From Actinoallomurus iriomotensis (GTDB taxonomy: Bacteria; Actinomycetota; Actinomycetes; Streptosporangiales; Streptosporangiaceae), in the NCBI RefSeq assembly GCF_030269445.1, contig NZ_BSTJ01000006.1, positions 501,204 to 565,203 of the forward strand: DNA of 64,000 nt, written 5' to 3'. Below, one piece after another: positions 33,429-42,553 of this stretch. The notes under the pieces were generated by a model. That model made no database searches, was not told the origin of the DNA, and was given only the letters and a program-made list of their open reading frames with translations. A program made the position numbers and the translations under genes. Position 1 is the first letter of the stretch. Each line of letters opens with the position of its first letter.

Positions 33429-34856
33429 GTGGAGCTCTGGGAGTACGCGAGCCACGACGCGGTCGGGCTGCGGGGGCTGATCACGTCCGGGCAGGTCACC
33501 GCCGCGGAGGTGGAGGACGCCGCCCGGCGCGCGCTGGAGGCGGCGAACGAGCGGGTCAACGGGCTGGCCCTGCCGATCTTCGACCCGGCGCTCGACCACG
33601 CGGACGACGGGCCGCTCGCGGGAGTGCCGTTCCTGATCAAGGACAGCGGGCCGATGGCCGAGGGCGTGCCGTTCTTCCTGGGCAGCCGGGCGATCCCGGG
33701 AGTGACCCCGCGGCACGACACCGACCTCATGAGACGCGTCCGCGCCGCCGGGCTGGTCACGCTGGGCCTCACCACGGTTCCCGAGCTGGTGGTCAGCTTC
33801 GCCACCGAGTCGCTGCGGTACGGCCCCACGCGGAACCCCTGGCGGCCGGACCGTGGCGTGGGCGGGTCGAGCGGCGGGGCCGCCGCGCTGGTCGCCGCCG
33901 GGGCGGTGCCGGTGGCGCACGCCAACGACGGTGCCGGCTCAGTCCGGTTGCCCGCCTCGTGCTGCGGGCTGGTGGGCCTCAAGCCGAGCCGTGGCCGGAC
34001 GCCGTGCGGGCCGGACCTGGGCGAGCCGGGATTCGGCATGGCGGTCGAGTCGGGGCTGACGCGGACCGTCCGCGACGCCGCCCGCTACCTCGACGCGATC
34101 CGGGGCCCGGCGGCGGGCGACAAGTACACCGCGCCGCCTCCGCCCCGCCCGTACGAGGAGGAGCTCGCGGCCGATCCGCCCCGGCTGCGCGTGGCGGTGA
34201 CCACGCGTGCCTGGCCGGGCGTCCCGGTCGACCCGGAGGTGGCCGAGGCGACGGCACGCACCGGCCGGCTGCTGGAGGAGATGGGACACGCGGTCGCGGA
34301 GGCGAGCCCGCAGGTCGACCGGGACGCCGTGCTGCGCACGATCATGACCCAGATGGTGGCGCTCGTCGCCCCGTTGCTGCTGGCGCCGAGACGGCCGGAC
34401 CCCGCGAGGATGGAGGCCGTCTCCCGGCGGATCCTGCGGATGGCCGAGGAGCGGAGCGCGCTCGACCTGATCGCGGGCCTGGACGAGCAGAACCGCCTCA
34501 CCCGGACGGTCGGCGCGTTCTTCACCGAGTACGACCTGCTGGTCACTCCCACGCTCGCGCGTCTCCCGGCGCCGCACGGCACGCTCCGCTACGACGACCC
34601 CGACCACACGGTGGAGAGCTGGCTGCGGACCGAGTTCGACTACGGCCCGTTCACCTCACTGTTCAACATCTCCGGGCAGCCGGCGGTCAGCCTGCCGCTC
34701 GCGCAGAGCCGCGACGGCCTGCCGATCGGCGTTCAGCTCGTCGCCCCGTACGGGCGGGAAGACCTGCTGTTCCGCGTCGCCGCCCGGCTGGAGGAGGCCG
34801 TGCCCTGGCGCGACCGCGTCCCGCCGGAGGGGCTCAGGCGGGCCGGCGGGCGGTGA
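33429..34856 (+). CDS. amidase (amidase signature family)
   Basis: A 475-residue amidase. The Ser-cisSer-Lys triad is visible: Lys in GVPFLIKDSGP (~69), cis-Ser in GVGGSSGGAAALVAAG (~145) and nucleophile Ser in NDGAGSVRLPASCCG (~170). The Gly/Ser-rich signature is complete and the length usual, so it should be active on an aliphatic or aryl amide. GTG start at 33429 lacks a Shine-Dalgarno; TAGAGT sits 6 nt upstream. Its end overlaps a reverse methyltransferase relic. Confidence 0.93.
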   Translation: MELWEYASHDAVGLRGLITSGQVTAAEVEDAARRALEAANERVNGLALPIFDPALDHADDGPLAGVPFLIKDSGPMAEGVPFFLGSRAIPGVTPRHDTDLMRRVRAAGLVTLGLTTVPELVVSFATESLRYGPTRNPWRPDRGVGGSSGGAAALVAAGAVPVAHANDGAGSVRLPASCCGLVGLKPSRGRTPCGPDLGEPGFGMAVESGLTRTVRDAARYLDAIRGPAAGDKYTAPPPPRPYEEELAADPPRLRVAVTTRAWPGVPVDPEVAEATARTGRLLEEMGHAVAEASPQVDRDAVLRTIMTQMVALVAPLLLAPRRPDPARMEAVSRRILRMAEERSALDLIAGLDEQNRLTRTVGAFFTEYDLLVTPTLARLPAPHGTLRYDDPDHTVESWLRTEFDYGPFTSLFNISGQPAVSLPLAQSRDGLPIGVQLVAPYGREDLLFRVAARLEEAVPWRDRVPPEGLRRAGGR

Positions 34857-35059
34857 AGTGCACGCGCCCGGACGCCGGGGTGACGCGTACGTCCGTCAGG
34901 CCGGCCGCCTCGCTCACGGGTCTTCACACCCATGCCGGGGCCGAGTTCCAGCACGTCGTCGCCGAGATCGACATCCTTGAGCACCACCGGGAACAGGCCC
35001 GTACGCATGGAGTTCGCCCACCCGGCCGAGCCGCGGATCCGGTTGTGAATCAGGTTCAT
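34834..35059 (-). pseudogene. class I SAM methyltransferase relic with internal deletion
   Basis: From the ATG at 35059 the frame reads MNLIHNRIRGSAGWANSMR, then LKDVDLGDDVLELGPGMGV, the N-terminus and SAM-binding glycine motif of a class I methyltransferase. It then breaks off; in another frame, ending with TGA at 34836-34834, the sequence reads AAGLTDVRVTPASGRVHFTA followed by RRPA, a typical C-terminus of the same family. About 100-150 residues between are missing. The relic keeps its own leaderless-type promoter (TAATCT, 8 nt before ATG). Confidence 0.75.
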
Positions 35060-35112
35060 GCTCGTGCAGATTAGGGACGGACGACGATGGCGGGAACGAC
35101 CAAGGCGGTCAG

Positions 35113-35868
35113 GTGATATCGCGAAACAGCCAGCTTCGCGTGCGCGGCGACGGAGCGATCCTGGTCGCGGAGTTCTCTTCGGCGCGTCACCGCTTCGACA
35201 CGCACTGGCACACCGGCCACCAGCTGGCCTGGGCCTCCTCGGGCATCCTCACCGTCTCCTCGACCGGCGGCACGTGGGTGCTGCCGCCGGCCCGTGCCCT
35301 GTGGATCCCGGCGGGCGTCGAGCACGCCATGGACGCCGACCGTCACACGACCGTCTGCTGCCCCTACTTCGCCGCCGAGCGGGGGCCGGGCTGGACCGCC
35401 CCGACGGTGGTCGCGATCAGCCCCCTGGCGCGGGAGCTGATCCTCCACCTGGCCGCCACCGAGCCGCCCACGGCCGCCCGCCGCCGGGCCGAGAGTGTCC
35501 TGTTCGACCAGCTCGCGCCGGTGCCGGTTACCACCATCGCGGTGCCGATGCCCCGCGACCCGCGCGCCCTCGACGTGGCCCGCGCCGTGATCGAGAACCC
35601 TGCCGACGACGCGACGCTGGACATCTGGGCCCGGCGCACCGGCACGAGCACCCGCACTCTCGCCCGCCTGTTCACGGCCGAGACGGGCATGCCCTTCGGC
35701 CGCTGGCGCACCCAGGTACGCCTGCGAGCGGCGCTGCCGCTGCTCGCTGAGGGGCTGCCGGTCGCCACCGCGGCCCGACGCGTCGGCTACACGACCCCGA
35801 GCGCCTTCGTCGCCGTGTTCCGCAAGGCCACCGGCGTGCCCCCGGGCGCCTACTTCACCAGCCGCTGA
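35113..35868 (+). CDS. AraC family transcriptional regulator (cupin sensor)
   Basis: A 251-residue regulator. The N-terminal cupin contains HRFDTHWHTGHQLAWASSG and WVLPPARALWIPAGVEH (~25-75), a metal- or ligand-binding beta barrel; the C-terminal double HTH (~150-250) has WARRTGTSTRTLARLFTAET and AARRVGYTTPSAFVAVFRKA. GTG start at 35113; AAGGCGG upstream is a weak ribosome-binding site. No obvious adjacent target: the methyltransferase relic lies upstream and a convergent LysR gene downstream. Confidence 0.92.
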   Translation: MISRNSQLRVRGDGAILVAEFSSARHRFDTHWHTGHQLAWASSGILTVSSTGGTWVLPPARALWIPAGVEHAMDADRHTTVCCPYFAAERGPGWTAPTVVAISPLARELILHLAATEPPTAARRRAESVLFDQLAPVPVTTIAVPMPRDPRALDVARAVIENPADDATLDIWARRTGTSTRTLARLFTAETGMPFGRWRTQVRLRAALPLLAEGLPVATAARRVGYTTPSAFVAVFRKATGVPPGAYFTSR

Positions 35869-35880
35869 GCCCGCACCGGC

Positions 35881-36798
35881 CTACAGCGGCGTGTCCGTGT
35901 CGATCACGGCGGCGCGGAGCGCGGCGGCGAGGCGGGCGGCGGGTTCGGGCAGCGGCCGGGGGAGGTGGGCCAGCAGGATGCGCCGCTGTTCGCTCGGCCC
36001 GCCGCGGACCGGCAGCACCCGGACCCCGGTGGGAACGGTGGCCGCGAGCGCGGCCGGGACGGTGGTGATGCCGCAGCCGGCGGCGACGAGATGCAGCTTG
36101 GCCAGCCAGTCGCGGGCGGTGTGGACGATCTCGGGCCGCTCGTCCAGGCCGGGCCAGACGCCCATCACCCGGTCCCCGCCCGACCCGGCGATCCAGCGCT
36201 GGCCGTGCAGGTCGGCGACGTCCACGAAGTCGCCCCGCGCGAGCGGATGGGCGGCGGGCACCGCCAGGCGCAGGCTTCGTTCGGTGAGCGTGCGCAGCTC
36301 CAGGCTCGGCGTCTCGGTGTCGAGCGGGCGGAACGGCGGCGCCGACGCGACCAGCGCGAGGTCGAGAGTGCCGGCGCGCAGCGCGCGCACCAGGGCCGGG
36401 GTGCCGCCCTCGCGGCTGATCACGGTGATGCACGGATGCGTGCGGCGCAGCGCGGCCAGCGCCCGTGGGAGCAGCCCGGCCCCCGCGCTGGCGAACCAGC
36501 CCAGCCGGACGGTGCCGCGCTCGTCGGGCAGACCGGCCAGCTCCCGCGCGGTGGCGTCGACCTGGTCGACCACTGTGGCGGCGCGGCGCACGACGACGTG
36601 GCCGGCGGGTGTCAGCCGCACGCCGTCGTGGCGCCGTTCCAGCAGCGGCGTGCCCGCCGCGCGTTCCAGCGAGGCGATCTGGCGGGAGACGGCGGACTGG
36701 GTGTAGCCGAGCGCGGTGGCCGCGGCGGTGAGCGTGCCGCGCTCGGCCACTTCGCGGAATACCCGCAGCGCGGTGAGCGAGGCATCGGTGAAGGCCAT
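35881..36798 (-). CDS. LysR family transcriptional regulator
   Basis: A 305-residue regulator. Winged HTH at ~5-65 (GTLTAAATALGYTQSAVSRQ, LERRHDGVRLTPAG) and a periplasmic-binding-like effector domain from ~90 to 300 (LGWFASAGAGLLPRALAALR, GTLDLALVAS, VAAGCGITTVP). It is divergent from the SDR gene at 36870 with a 71-bp gap, the classical LysR arrangement, so it probably controls that two-SDR operon. Confidence 0.95.
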   Translation of the reverse strand: MAFTDASLTALRVFREVAERGTLTAAATALGYTQSAVSRQIASLERAAGTPLLERRHDGVRLTPAGHVVVRRAATVVDQVDATARELAGLPDERGTVRLGWFASAGAGLLPRALAALRRTHPCITVISREGGTPALVRALRAGTLDLALVASAPPFRPLDTETPSLELRTLTERSLRLAVPAAHPLARGDFVDVADLHGQRWIAGSGGDRVMGVWPGLDERPEIVHTARDWLAKLHLVAAGCGITTVPAALAATVPTGVRVLPVRGGPSEQRRILLAHLPRPLPEPAARLAAALRAAVIDTDTPL

Positions 36799-36869
36799 GA
36801 CACTTACGCATATCCCACCTGAGGAACTTTCGCTGGTGGAATGGGTTGCCGATTCCTAGCGTGGTCGGC

Positions 36870-37805
36870 ATGAACCTCATCCGGACACCGTTCGGTTTCG
36901 CCGACACCGCGGCCGAGGTCGCGGCGGGTATCGACCTGACCGGCCGGCGCGCCGTCGTGACCGGCGCCTCCTCCGGCCTCGGCGTGGAGACGGCCCGTGC
37001 CCTCGCCGCCACGGGCGCCGAGGTCACCCTGGCGGTCCGCGACATCGCCGCGGGGGAGCGCGCCGCCAAGGACATCGCGGACAGCACGGGCCGTACGGCG
37101 CCGCACGTCGCACCGCTGGACCTGACCGACCCGGCCTCGATCACCGCGTTCACCGCCTCCTGGCGCGGGCCGCTGCACATCCTGGTGAACAACGCGGGCG
37201 TGATGGCCTGCCCCGAGCGGTACACCCCGCAGGGCTGGGAGTGGCAGTTCGCCACCAACCACCTCGGCCACTTCGCCCTGGCCGCCGGGCTCCACGCGGC
37301 GCTGGCCGCCGACGGTACGGCGCGGATCGTGGTGGTCAGCTCCAGCGGGCACCAGCTCTCGCCGGTGGTCTTCGATGACGTGAACTTCGCCTTCCGCCCG
37401 TACGACCCCTGGCTCGCCTACGGCCAGTCCAAGACCGCGAACGTGCTCTTCGCGGTCGAGGCGACCCGGCGCTGGGCCGGTGACGGGATCACCGCGAACG
37501 CGCTCATGCCCGGCGCGATCCACACCAACCTGCAGCGCCACACCGGCGGCCGCGGCAGCGGCACGGTCCCGCCCGAGCTGATCAAGACGCCCGCGCAGGG
37601 CGCCGCCACCTCGGTCCTGCTCGCCACCTCGCCCCTGCTGGCGGGCGTGGGCGGCCGCTACTTCGTCGACTGCCAGGAGACCGAGACCGTCGACCGCCGC
37701 GGTGAGGCGCCGCGCCTGCACGGCGTCGCCCGCTACGCCCTCGACCCGGCGGGCGCCGAGCGCCTGTGGGACCTGTCCCTCGCCGCCACCGAAGGAGCGG
37801 CATGA
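36870..37805 (+). CDS. short-chain dehydrogenase/reductase
   Basis: A 311-residue SDR. Cofactor motif TGASSGLG (~31-38), NNAGVMA (~100), catalytic Ser in VVVSSSGHQLS and Tyr/Lys in YGQSKTANVLF (~180), so it is intact; of the retinol/protochlorophyllide-reductase-like subgroup. ATG at 36870 with TAGCGT 7 nt upstream and no Shine-Dalgarno: leaderless. Its stop overlaps the next SDR start (37802-37805). Likely regulated by the divergent LysR protein. Oxidoreductase on an unknown alcohol/ketone. Confidence 0.93.
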   Translation: MNLIRTPFGFADTAAEVAAGIDLTGRRAVVTGASSGLGVETARALAATGAEVTLAVRDIAAGERAAKDIADSTGRTAPHVAPLDLTDPASITAFTASWRGPLHILVNNAGVMACPERYTPQGWEWQFATNHLGHFALAAGLHAALAADGTARIVVVSSSGHQLSPVVFDDVNFAFRPYDPWLAYGQSKTANVLFAVEATRRWAGDGITANALMPGAIHTNLQRHTGGRGSGTVPPELIKTPAQGAATSVLLATSPLLAGVGGRYFVDCQETETVDRRGEAPRLHGVARYALDPAGAERLWDLSLAATEGAA

Positions 37806-38641
37806 ACACCACACCGAAGGTCGCCCTGGTCACCGGCGCCACCCAGGGCCTGGGCCTGGCCCTGGTCGAGGGACTCGCCGGTCGCATGGCCCCGCAGGAC
37901 ACCGTCTACCTCACCGGCCGCGACGTCGACCGCGTCACCCAGGCCGTCGACGCCATGCCCGGTGGCGGAGCCCGGGTTCGCGGCGAACTCCTCGACGTGG
38001 CCGACCCCGAGGCCGCCGGCCGGCTCGCCGCGCGCCTGAAAGAGCGGCACCAGGGCGTCGACATCGTGTTCGACAACGCCGTCATGCGGGTGGGCCCCGA
38101 CGACGACCCACGCGAGATCGTCGACGCCTACACCGAGGTCAACAACTTCGGCACCACCCGGGTGCTGCGCGCCTTCGCCCCGCTGCTGCGGGACGACGGG
38201 CGGCTGATCGTCGTGGCCAGCTCGCTGGGCACCCTGCACCACCTGGCGCCCGTACTCCACGACCGCTTCGACGGACCGACGTCCCTGGACGAGGTGGACG
38301 AGCAGGTCGCGGCCTGGCGTGACGCGGTCAAGGACGGCAGCGCCCGCGGCGGAGCCTGGCCCGGCTTCGTCAACATCCCCTCCAAGATCGGCCAGGTCGC
38401 CGCCGTCCGCGCGCTCGCGCACCAGCGCCGCGAGCCGGATCTCGCCCGCGGCATCCTCCTCGCCGCCGTCTGCCCCGGGATGATGAACACGCCGACCTCC
38501 GGCATGTGGTGGGACGTCAGCGGCGCCCCCAGCCCGGCCGAGGCGGCCCTCGCCCTCCTGGATCTCGCCCTCGACCCCGTCGACCCCGACCACTACGGCC
38601 GGCTCGTCCGCCATGGTCAGGTCCTGCCCTGGTCACCCTGA
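37802..38641 (+). CDS. SDR family protein lacking the catalytic tyrosine
   Basis: A 279-residue SDR of the carbonyl-reductase-like type. The cofactor motif TGATQGLG and the Ser region VVASSLGTLHH are present, but where the family has YxxxK this protein reads FVNIPSKIGQ, with Asn in the Tyr position and Lys retained. The DNA is unambiguous (AACATCCCCTCCAAG). It is coupled to the preceding SDR by a 4-bp overlap. Activity may be lost or altered; a cofactor-binding or regulatory partner is possible. Confidence 0.88.
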   Translation: MNTTPKVALVTGATQGLGLALVEGLAGRMAPQDTVYLTGRDVDRVTQAVDAMPGGGARVRGELLDVADPEAAGRLAARLKERHQGVDIVFDNAVMRVGPDDDPREIVDAYTEVNNFGTTRVLRAFAPLLRDDGRLIVVASSLGTLHHLAPVLHDRFDGPTSLDEVDEQVAAWRDAVKDGSARGGAWPGFVNIPSKIGQVAAVRALAHQRREPDLARGILLAAVCPGMMNTPTSGMWWDVSGAPSPAEAALALLDLALDPVDPDHYGRLVRHGQVLPWSP

Positions 38642-38661
38642 GCGCCGATTACCTTGGGCGG

Positions 38662-39558
38662 ATGGTCAAGATGCACGCCGACGAGGCCGACACCGACCCG
38701 GATCTCGTCCGGCGCCTGGTCCGGGGGCGGTTCCCGCAGTGGGCGGACCTGCCGGTCGAGCGGCTCGCCTCCGGGGGCACCGTCAACGCCGTCTACCGGC
38801 TCGGCGAGGCGCTGACCGTCCGGCTTCCCCTCACCGCGGGCGGCGTCGCGGACCTGGAGTGGGAGGAACGGTGGCTGCCCAGGCTCGCGCCGGCGCTGCC
38901 CGTGACCATCCCGGCCGTCGTCGGGCGTGGCGAGCCCGCCGAGGGATACCCGTGGGCCTGGTCGGTGCACCGCTGGATCGACGGCGAGTGCCCGGTCGAG
39001 GGCCGGGTGGCCGAGCCCGACCTCCTGGCGCGTAACCTGGCGGCGTTCGTCACCGCGTTGCGGAAGTTCGACGCCGACGGCGGGCCCGCCGCGTACCGTG
39101 GGGTTCCGCTGGCGAGCGTCGACGCGTCCACGCGTGCCGCGATCGAGGAGCTCCGCCACACCGACGAGCCCTTCGACGCCGCGGCGGCCACGGACGCCTG
39201 GGAGCGATCGCTCGCCGCACCGCCGTGGACCGGCGCGCCGTGCTGGGTGCACTCCGACCTCATGCCGAGCAACCTGCTCACCAGCGGCGGGCGGCTCACC
39301 GGCGTCATCGACTTCGCGACCGCCGGGGTCGGCGACCCCGCCTGCGACCTGATCGTCGCCTGGAACCTGCTGCCGGCCGCGGCCAGAGAGACGTTCCGGG
39401 ACGCCGTGGACGTCGACGAGGCGACCTGGGCGCGGGGCCGCGGCTGGGCCCTGTCCATGGCGCTCGGCCAGCTGCCGTACTACCGGAACACCAACCCGGT
39501 CATCTCCGCCAACGCCCGCCACGTCATCCGCGAGATCCGGAGAGACACTCGGCCCTGA
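38662..39558 (+). CDS. aminoglycoside phosphotransferase family kinase-like protein
   Basis: A 298-residue APH/choline-kinase-fold protein. N-lobe: LASGGTVNAVYRLGEALTVRLP; the catalytic loop reads CWVHSDLMPSNLL (HxDxxxxN, ~200) and the metal site GVIDFATAGVGDPACDL. Substrate cannot be told; many such genes are not resistance genes. ATG 38662 has TACCTT 6 nt upstream and no Shine-Dalgarno (leaderless). It follows the SDR pair on the same strand after 20 bp. Confidence 0.9.
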   Translation: MVKMHADEADTDPDLVRRLVRGRFPQWADLPVERLASGGTVNAVYRLGEALTVRLPLTAGGVADLEWEERWLPRLAPALPVTIPAVVGRGEPAEGYPWAWSVHRWIDGECPVEGRVAEPDLLARNLAAFVTALRKFDADGGPAAYRGVPLASVDASTRAAIEELRHTDEPFDAAAATDAWERSLAAPPWTGAPCWVHSDLMPSNLLTSGGRLTGVIDFATAGVGDPACDLIVAWNLLPAAARETFRDAVDVDEATWARGRGWALSMALGQLPYYRNTNPVISANARHVIREIRRDTRP

Positions 39559-39682
39559 CGAGTCCCCACGGTATCGCCCGGTCACATGGTTCCCAGGCGT
39601 TTCGTGGTGGTGTTCTATGTTGCACAGCGTGGCCGCCGTGCTGAAGCTGGGATGGCCATCACTAGTGCTTGGAGGCCATGAC

Positions 39683-41611
39683 GTGTCGGTGACCGAGGGT
39701 GACCTGCTGTGGGAGCCGTCCGAGGACGCGCGGCGGCGGGCCCGCGTCGGCAGGCTCATGGACGAGCGAGGCCTCGGTTCCTACGACGAGCTGTGGCGCT
39801 GGTCGGTCACCGAGGTCGACGCCTTCTGGGACACGGTGTGGTCGTACTTCGGCGTGCTCGGCGAGCGGGGCGACGGTCCGGTGCGCGAGGGCGCCGGGAT
39901 GCCCGGCGTGCGCTGGTTCCCCGGTGCCACGATCAACTACGCGCGCAACGCCCTGCGGGCCGACCGCGACCAGGACGCCACGGCGGTGATCTTCCGGTCG
40001 GAGACCGGTGACCAGCGCACCCTGACGTACGGCGAGCTGGCCACGCAGGTCGCCGAGGTGCGCCAGGGGCTCCGCGAGCTCGGCGTGACCAGGGGCGACC
40101 GGGTGGCCGCGTACGTGCCGAACATCCCCGAGGCGCTGGTGCTCTTCCTCGCGACGGCCTCGCTGGGGGCGATCTGGTCCTCCTGCTCGCCCGACTTCGG
40201 GGCGCCGAGCGTGATCGACCGGTTCACCCAGATCGAGCCGAAGGTGCTCGTCGCGGTGGACGGCTACCCCTACAACGGCAAGCGCTACGACCGGCGCGAC
40301 GTCGTACGCGACATCCAGGCGGCGCTGCCCACGCTGAGCGCCACCGTGCTGATCCCGTACCTGGGCACCGACGGCCACGAGGGCACGATCGGCTACGACG
40401 ACCTGCGCCGGCCCGGCGCCGAGCCCGGTTTCGACGACGTGCCGTTCGAGCACCCCCTGTGGATCCTGTACTCCTCCGGCACCACCGGGCTGCCCAAGCC
40501 GATCGTGCACGGCCACGGGGGCATCGTCCTGGAGCACCTCAAGTCCCTCGGCTTCCACCAGGACCTCGGCCCCGGCGACGTCTTCTTCTGGTTCACCACG
40601 ACCGGCTGGATGATGTGGAACTACCTGGTCGGCGGCCTCCTCGCCGGCGCGACCATCGTCATGTACGACGGCGCGCCGAACGGCGACACGCTCTGGCGGC
40701 TGGCCGCCGAGACCGGGGTGACCTACTTCGGCGTCGGCGCGCCGTACATCCTGGCGTCGATGAAGGCCGGCCTCGACCCGGGCAAGACCTTCGACCTGTC
40801 GCGGATCCGCGGGATCGGCTCGACCGGCTCACCGTTGCCGCCCGAGGGCTTCGCCTGGCTGTACGAGCACGTCGGCCGGGACCCGCTGGTCGGCTCGTTC
40901 TCCGGCGGCACCGACGTCGCCACGGGGTTCGTCGGGCCGTGCCCGCTGCTGCCGCTGCGCGCGGGCGTGATCCAGTGCCGGGAGCTCGGGGCCAAGGTCG
41001 AGGCGTACGGCGACGCGGGTGAGCCGGTCGTCGACGAGGTGGGCGAGCTGGTGCTGACCGAGCCGATGCCCTCGATGCCGATCTACTTCTGGAACGACGA
41101 GAGCGGCGAACGCTACCGGGAGTCCTACTTCGCCATGTACCCGGGCGTGTGGCGGCACGGCGACTGGATCAAGATCCTGCCCGACGGGGGCAACGTGATC
41201 TACGGCCGTTCGGACTCGACGCTCAACCGGGGCGGGGTGCGCATGGGCACCGCCGACTTCTACCGCGTCGTGGAGGCGTTCGACGAGATCGCCGACTCGC
41301 TGGTGGTCGACACGGGGCAGCTGGGGCAGGAGGGGCGGCTGCTGCTGTACGTGCAGCTCGCCGACGGCGTCGAGCTGTCGGAGGAGGTGACCGGGCGGAT
41401 CCGGGCGGCGCTGCGGTCGACGCTGTCGCCGCGGCATGTGCCGGACGAGATCCGCGCGGTGCCGGGCATCCCGCGCACGCTGTCGGGCAAGAAGCTGGAA
41501 GTGCCGGTGCGCAAGATCCTGCTCGGCACCCCCGTGGAGAAGGCCGCCAACCCCGACGCCATGGCGAATCCCGAGGTGCTGACGCACTTCATGCCCACGT
41601 CAGGACACTAG
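39683..41611 (+). CDS. acetoacetyl-CoA synthetase (acetoacetate--CoA ligase)
   Basis: A 642-residue adenylate-forming enzyme activating acetoacetate (or a related ketoacid) to its CoA ester. Visible: the ACS_N region (LWRWSVTEVDAFWDTVWSYF), AMP-binding loop YSSGTTGLPKPIVHG, FFWFTTTGWMMWN, GSTGSPLPPEGF, and the C-terminal Lys region RTLSGKKLEVPVRK. The GTG at 39683 is chosen because GGAGG lies 7 nt upstream; the ORF extends to 39617 without support. It stands before kynA and glutamate dehydrogenase, a catabolic neighbourhood. Confidence 0.93.
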   Translation: MSVTEGDLLWEPSEDARRRARVGRLMDERGLGSYDELWRWSVTEVDAFWDTVWSYFGVLGERGDGPVREGAGMPGVRWFPGATINYARNALRADRDQDATAVIFRSETGDQRTLTYGELATQVAEVRQGLRELGVTRGDRVAAYVPNIPEALVLFLATASLGAIWSSCSPDFGAPSVIDRFTQIEPKVLVAVDGYPYNGKRYDRRDVVRDIQAALPTLSATVLIPYLGTDGHEGTIGYDDLRRPGAEPGFDDVPFEHPLWILYSSGTTGLPKPIVHGHGGIVLEHLKSLGFHQDLGPGDVFFWFTTTGWMMWNYLVGGLLAGATIVMYDGAPNGDTLWRLAAETGVTYFGVGAPYILASMKAGLDPGKTFDLSRIRGIGSTGSPLPPEGFAWLYEHVGRDPLVGSFSGGTDVATGFVGPCPLLPLRAGVIQCRELGAKVEAYGDAGEPVVDEVGELVLTEPMPSMPIYFWNDESGERYRESYFAMYPGVWRHGDWIKILPDGGNVIYGRSDSTLNRGGVRMGTADFYRVVEAFDEIADSLVVDTGQLGQEGRLLLYVQLADGVELSEEVTGRIRAALRSTLSPRHVPDEIRAVPGIPRTLSGKKLEVPVRKILLGTPVEKAANPDAMANPEVLTHFMPTSGH

Positions 41612-41674
41612 TGCCACGGCGAGCCGTCCGTCCACGAGTCGGCGAAACCCGGTTTTCGAGTTAATGTGGCGCCC

Positions 41675-42529
41675 GTGAGCGCAACACCACAACGGCGTGG
41701 TGCGGCCGCTTCCGTGTCCGGTATGCCCGGAAACGGATATGGCGCACCGGGGCGTAACTTCGGTGAAGAAGGGGGGCGCCTCACCTACGGCGCCTACCTC
41801 AGGCTGCCGACCCTGCTCGACCAGCAGGTCCCCGAGTCCGAGCCCCCCGCCCGCGACGAACTGCTCTTCATCACGATCCACCAGGTCTATGAGCTCTGGT
41901 TCAAGCTGCTGCTGCACGAACTGGGCGAGATCCGCCGGGCCATGATCGACGACGAGGTCTGGCTGGCCCGGCATCTGTTCCGGCGCGTACACGCCGTCGA
42001 GCGGGTGCTGGTCGACCAGATCCCGGTGCTGGAGACGATGACCCCGCAGGACTTCATGGCGTTCCGGGAGAAGCTGGCGCCCGCCAGCGGCTTCCAGTCC
42101 GTGCAGTTCCGCGAGATGGAGTTCCTCTCCGGCCACAAGGACCCCGGCTTCGTCAAACGGTTCCGCGGCCTCACCGACGACGAGCGGGAGCGCCTCGACC
42201 GCCGGCTCGCCGAGCCGACGCTCTGGGACGCCTTCGTCACGCTGCTGCGCGGCCGCGGGCTCGCGGCCGGCGACGATGACGAGATCCGGGAGTCGCTGGT
42301 CACCGTGGCCCACGACCGGGAGCGTTACGACGATCTCTGGCAGCTGTCCGAGGATCTGCTGACCCATGACGAGATGGCGGCGCTCTGGCGCCAGCGCCAC
42401 GTCCAGATGGTCGAGCGGCAGATCGGCACCAAGTCGGGCACCGGTGGCTCCACCGGCGCGCCTTACCTCCGAAGCAGGCTTGACCTGCGGTATTACCCGT
42501 TGCTGTGGGAATTGCGAACCCTGCTCTGA
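41675..42529 (+). CDS. kynA: tryptophan 2,3-dioxygenase
   Basis: A 284-residue heme dioxygenase opening the indole ring of tryptophan to N-formylkynurenine. Signatures: LTYGAYLRLPTLLDQQ, LLFITIHQVYELWFKLLLHE (distal His), SGFQSVQFREMEFLSG, and LWRQRHVQMVERQIGTKSG with the proximal heme His, then GTGGSTGAPYLR. GTG at 41675 has TAATGT 7 nt upstream: leaderless. No kynureninase or formamidase gene is adjacent. Confidence 0.96.
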   Translation: MSATPQRRGAAASVSGMPGNGYGAPGRNFGEEGGRLTYGAYLRLPTLLDQQVPESEPPARDELLFITIHQVYELWFKLLLHELGEIRRAMIDDEVWLARHLFRRVHAVERVLVDQIPVLETMTPQDFMAFREKLAPASGFQSVQFREMEFLSGHKDPGFVKRFRGLTDDERERLDRRLAEPTLWDAFVTLLRGRGLAAGDDDEIRESLVTVAHDRERYDDLWQLSEDLLTHDEMAALWRQRHVQMVERQIGTKSGTGGSTGAPYLRSRLDLRYYPLLWELRTLL

Positions 42530-42553
42530 GAAGGCACTGAGGGAGATTTGTAG

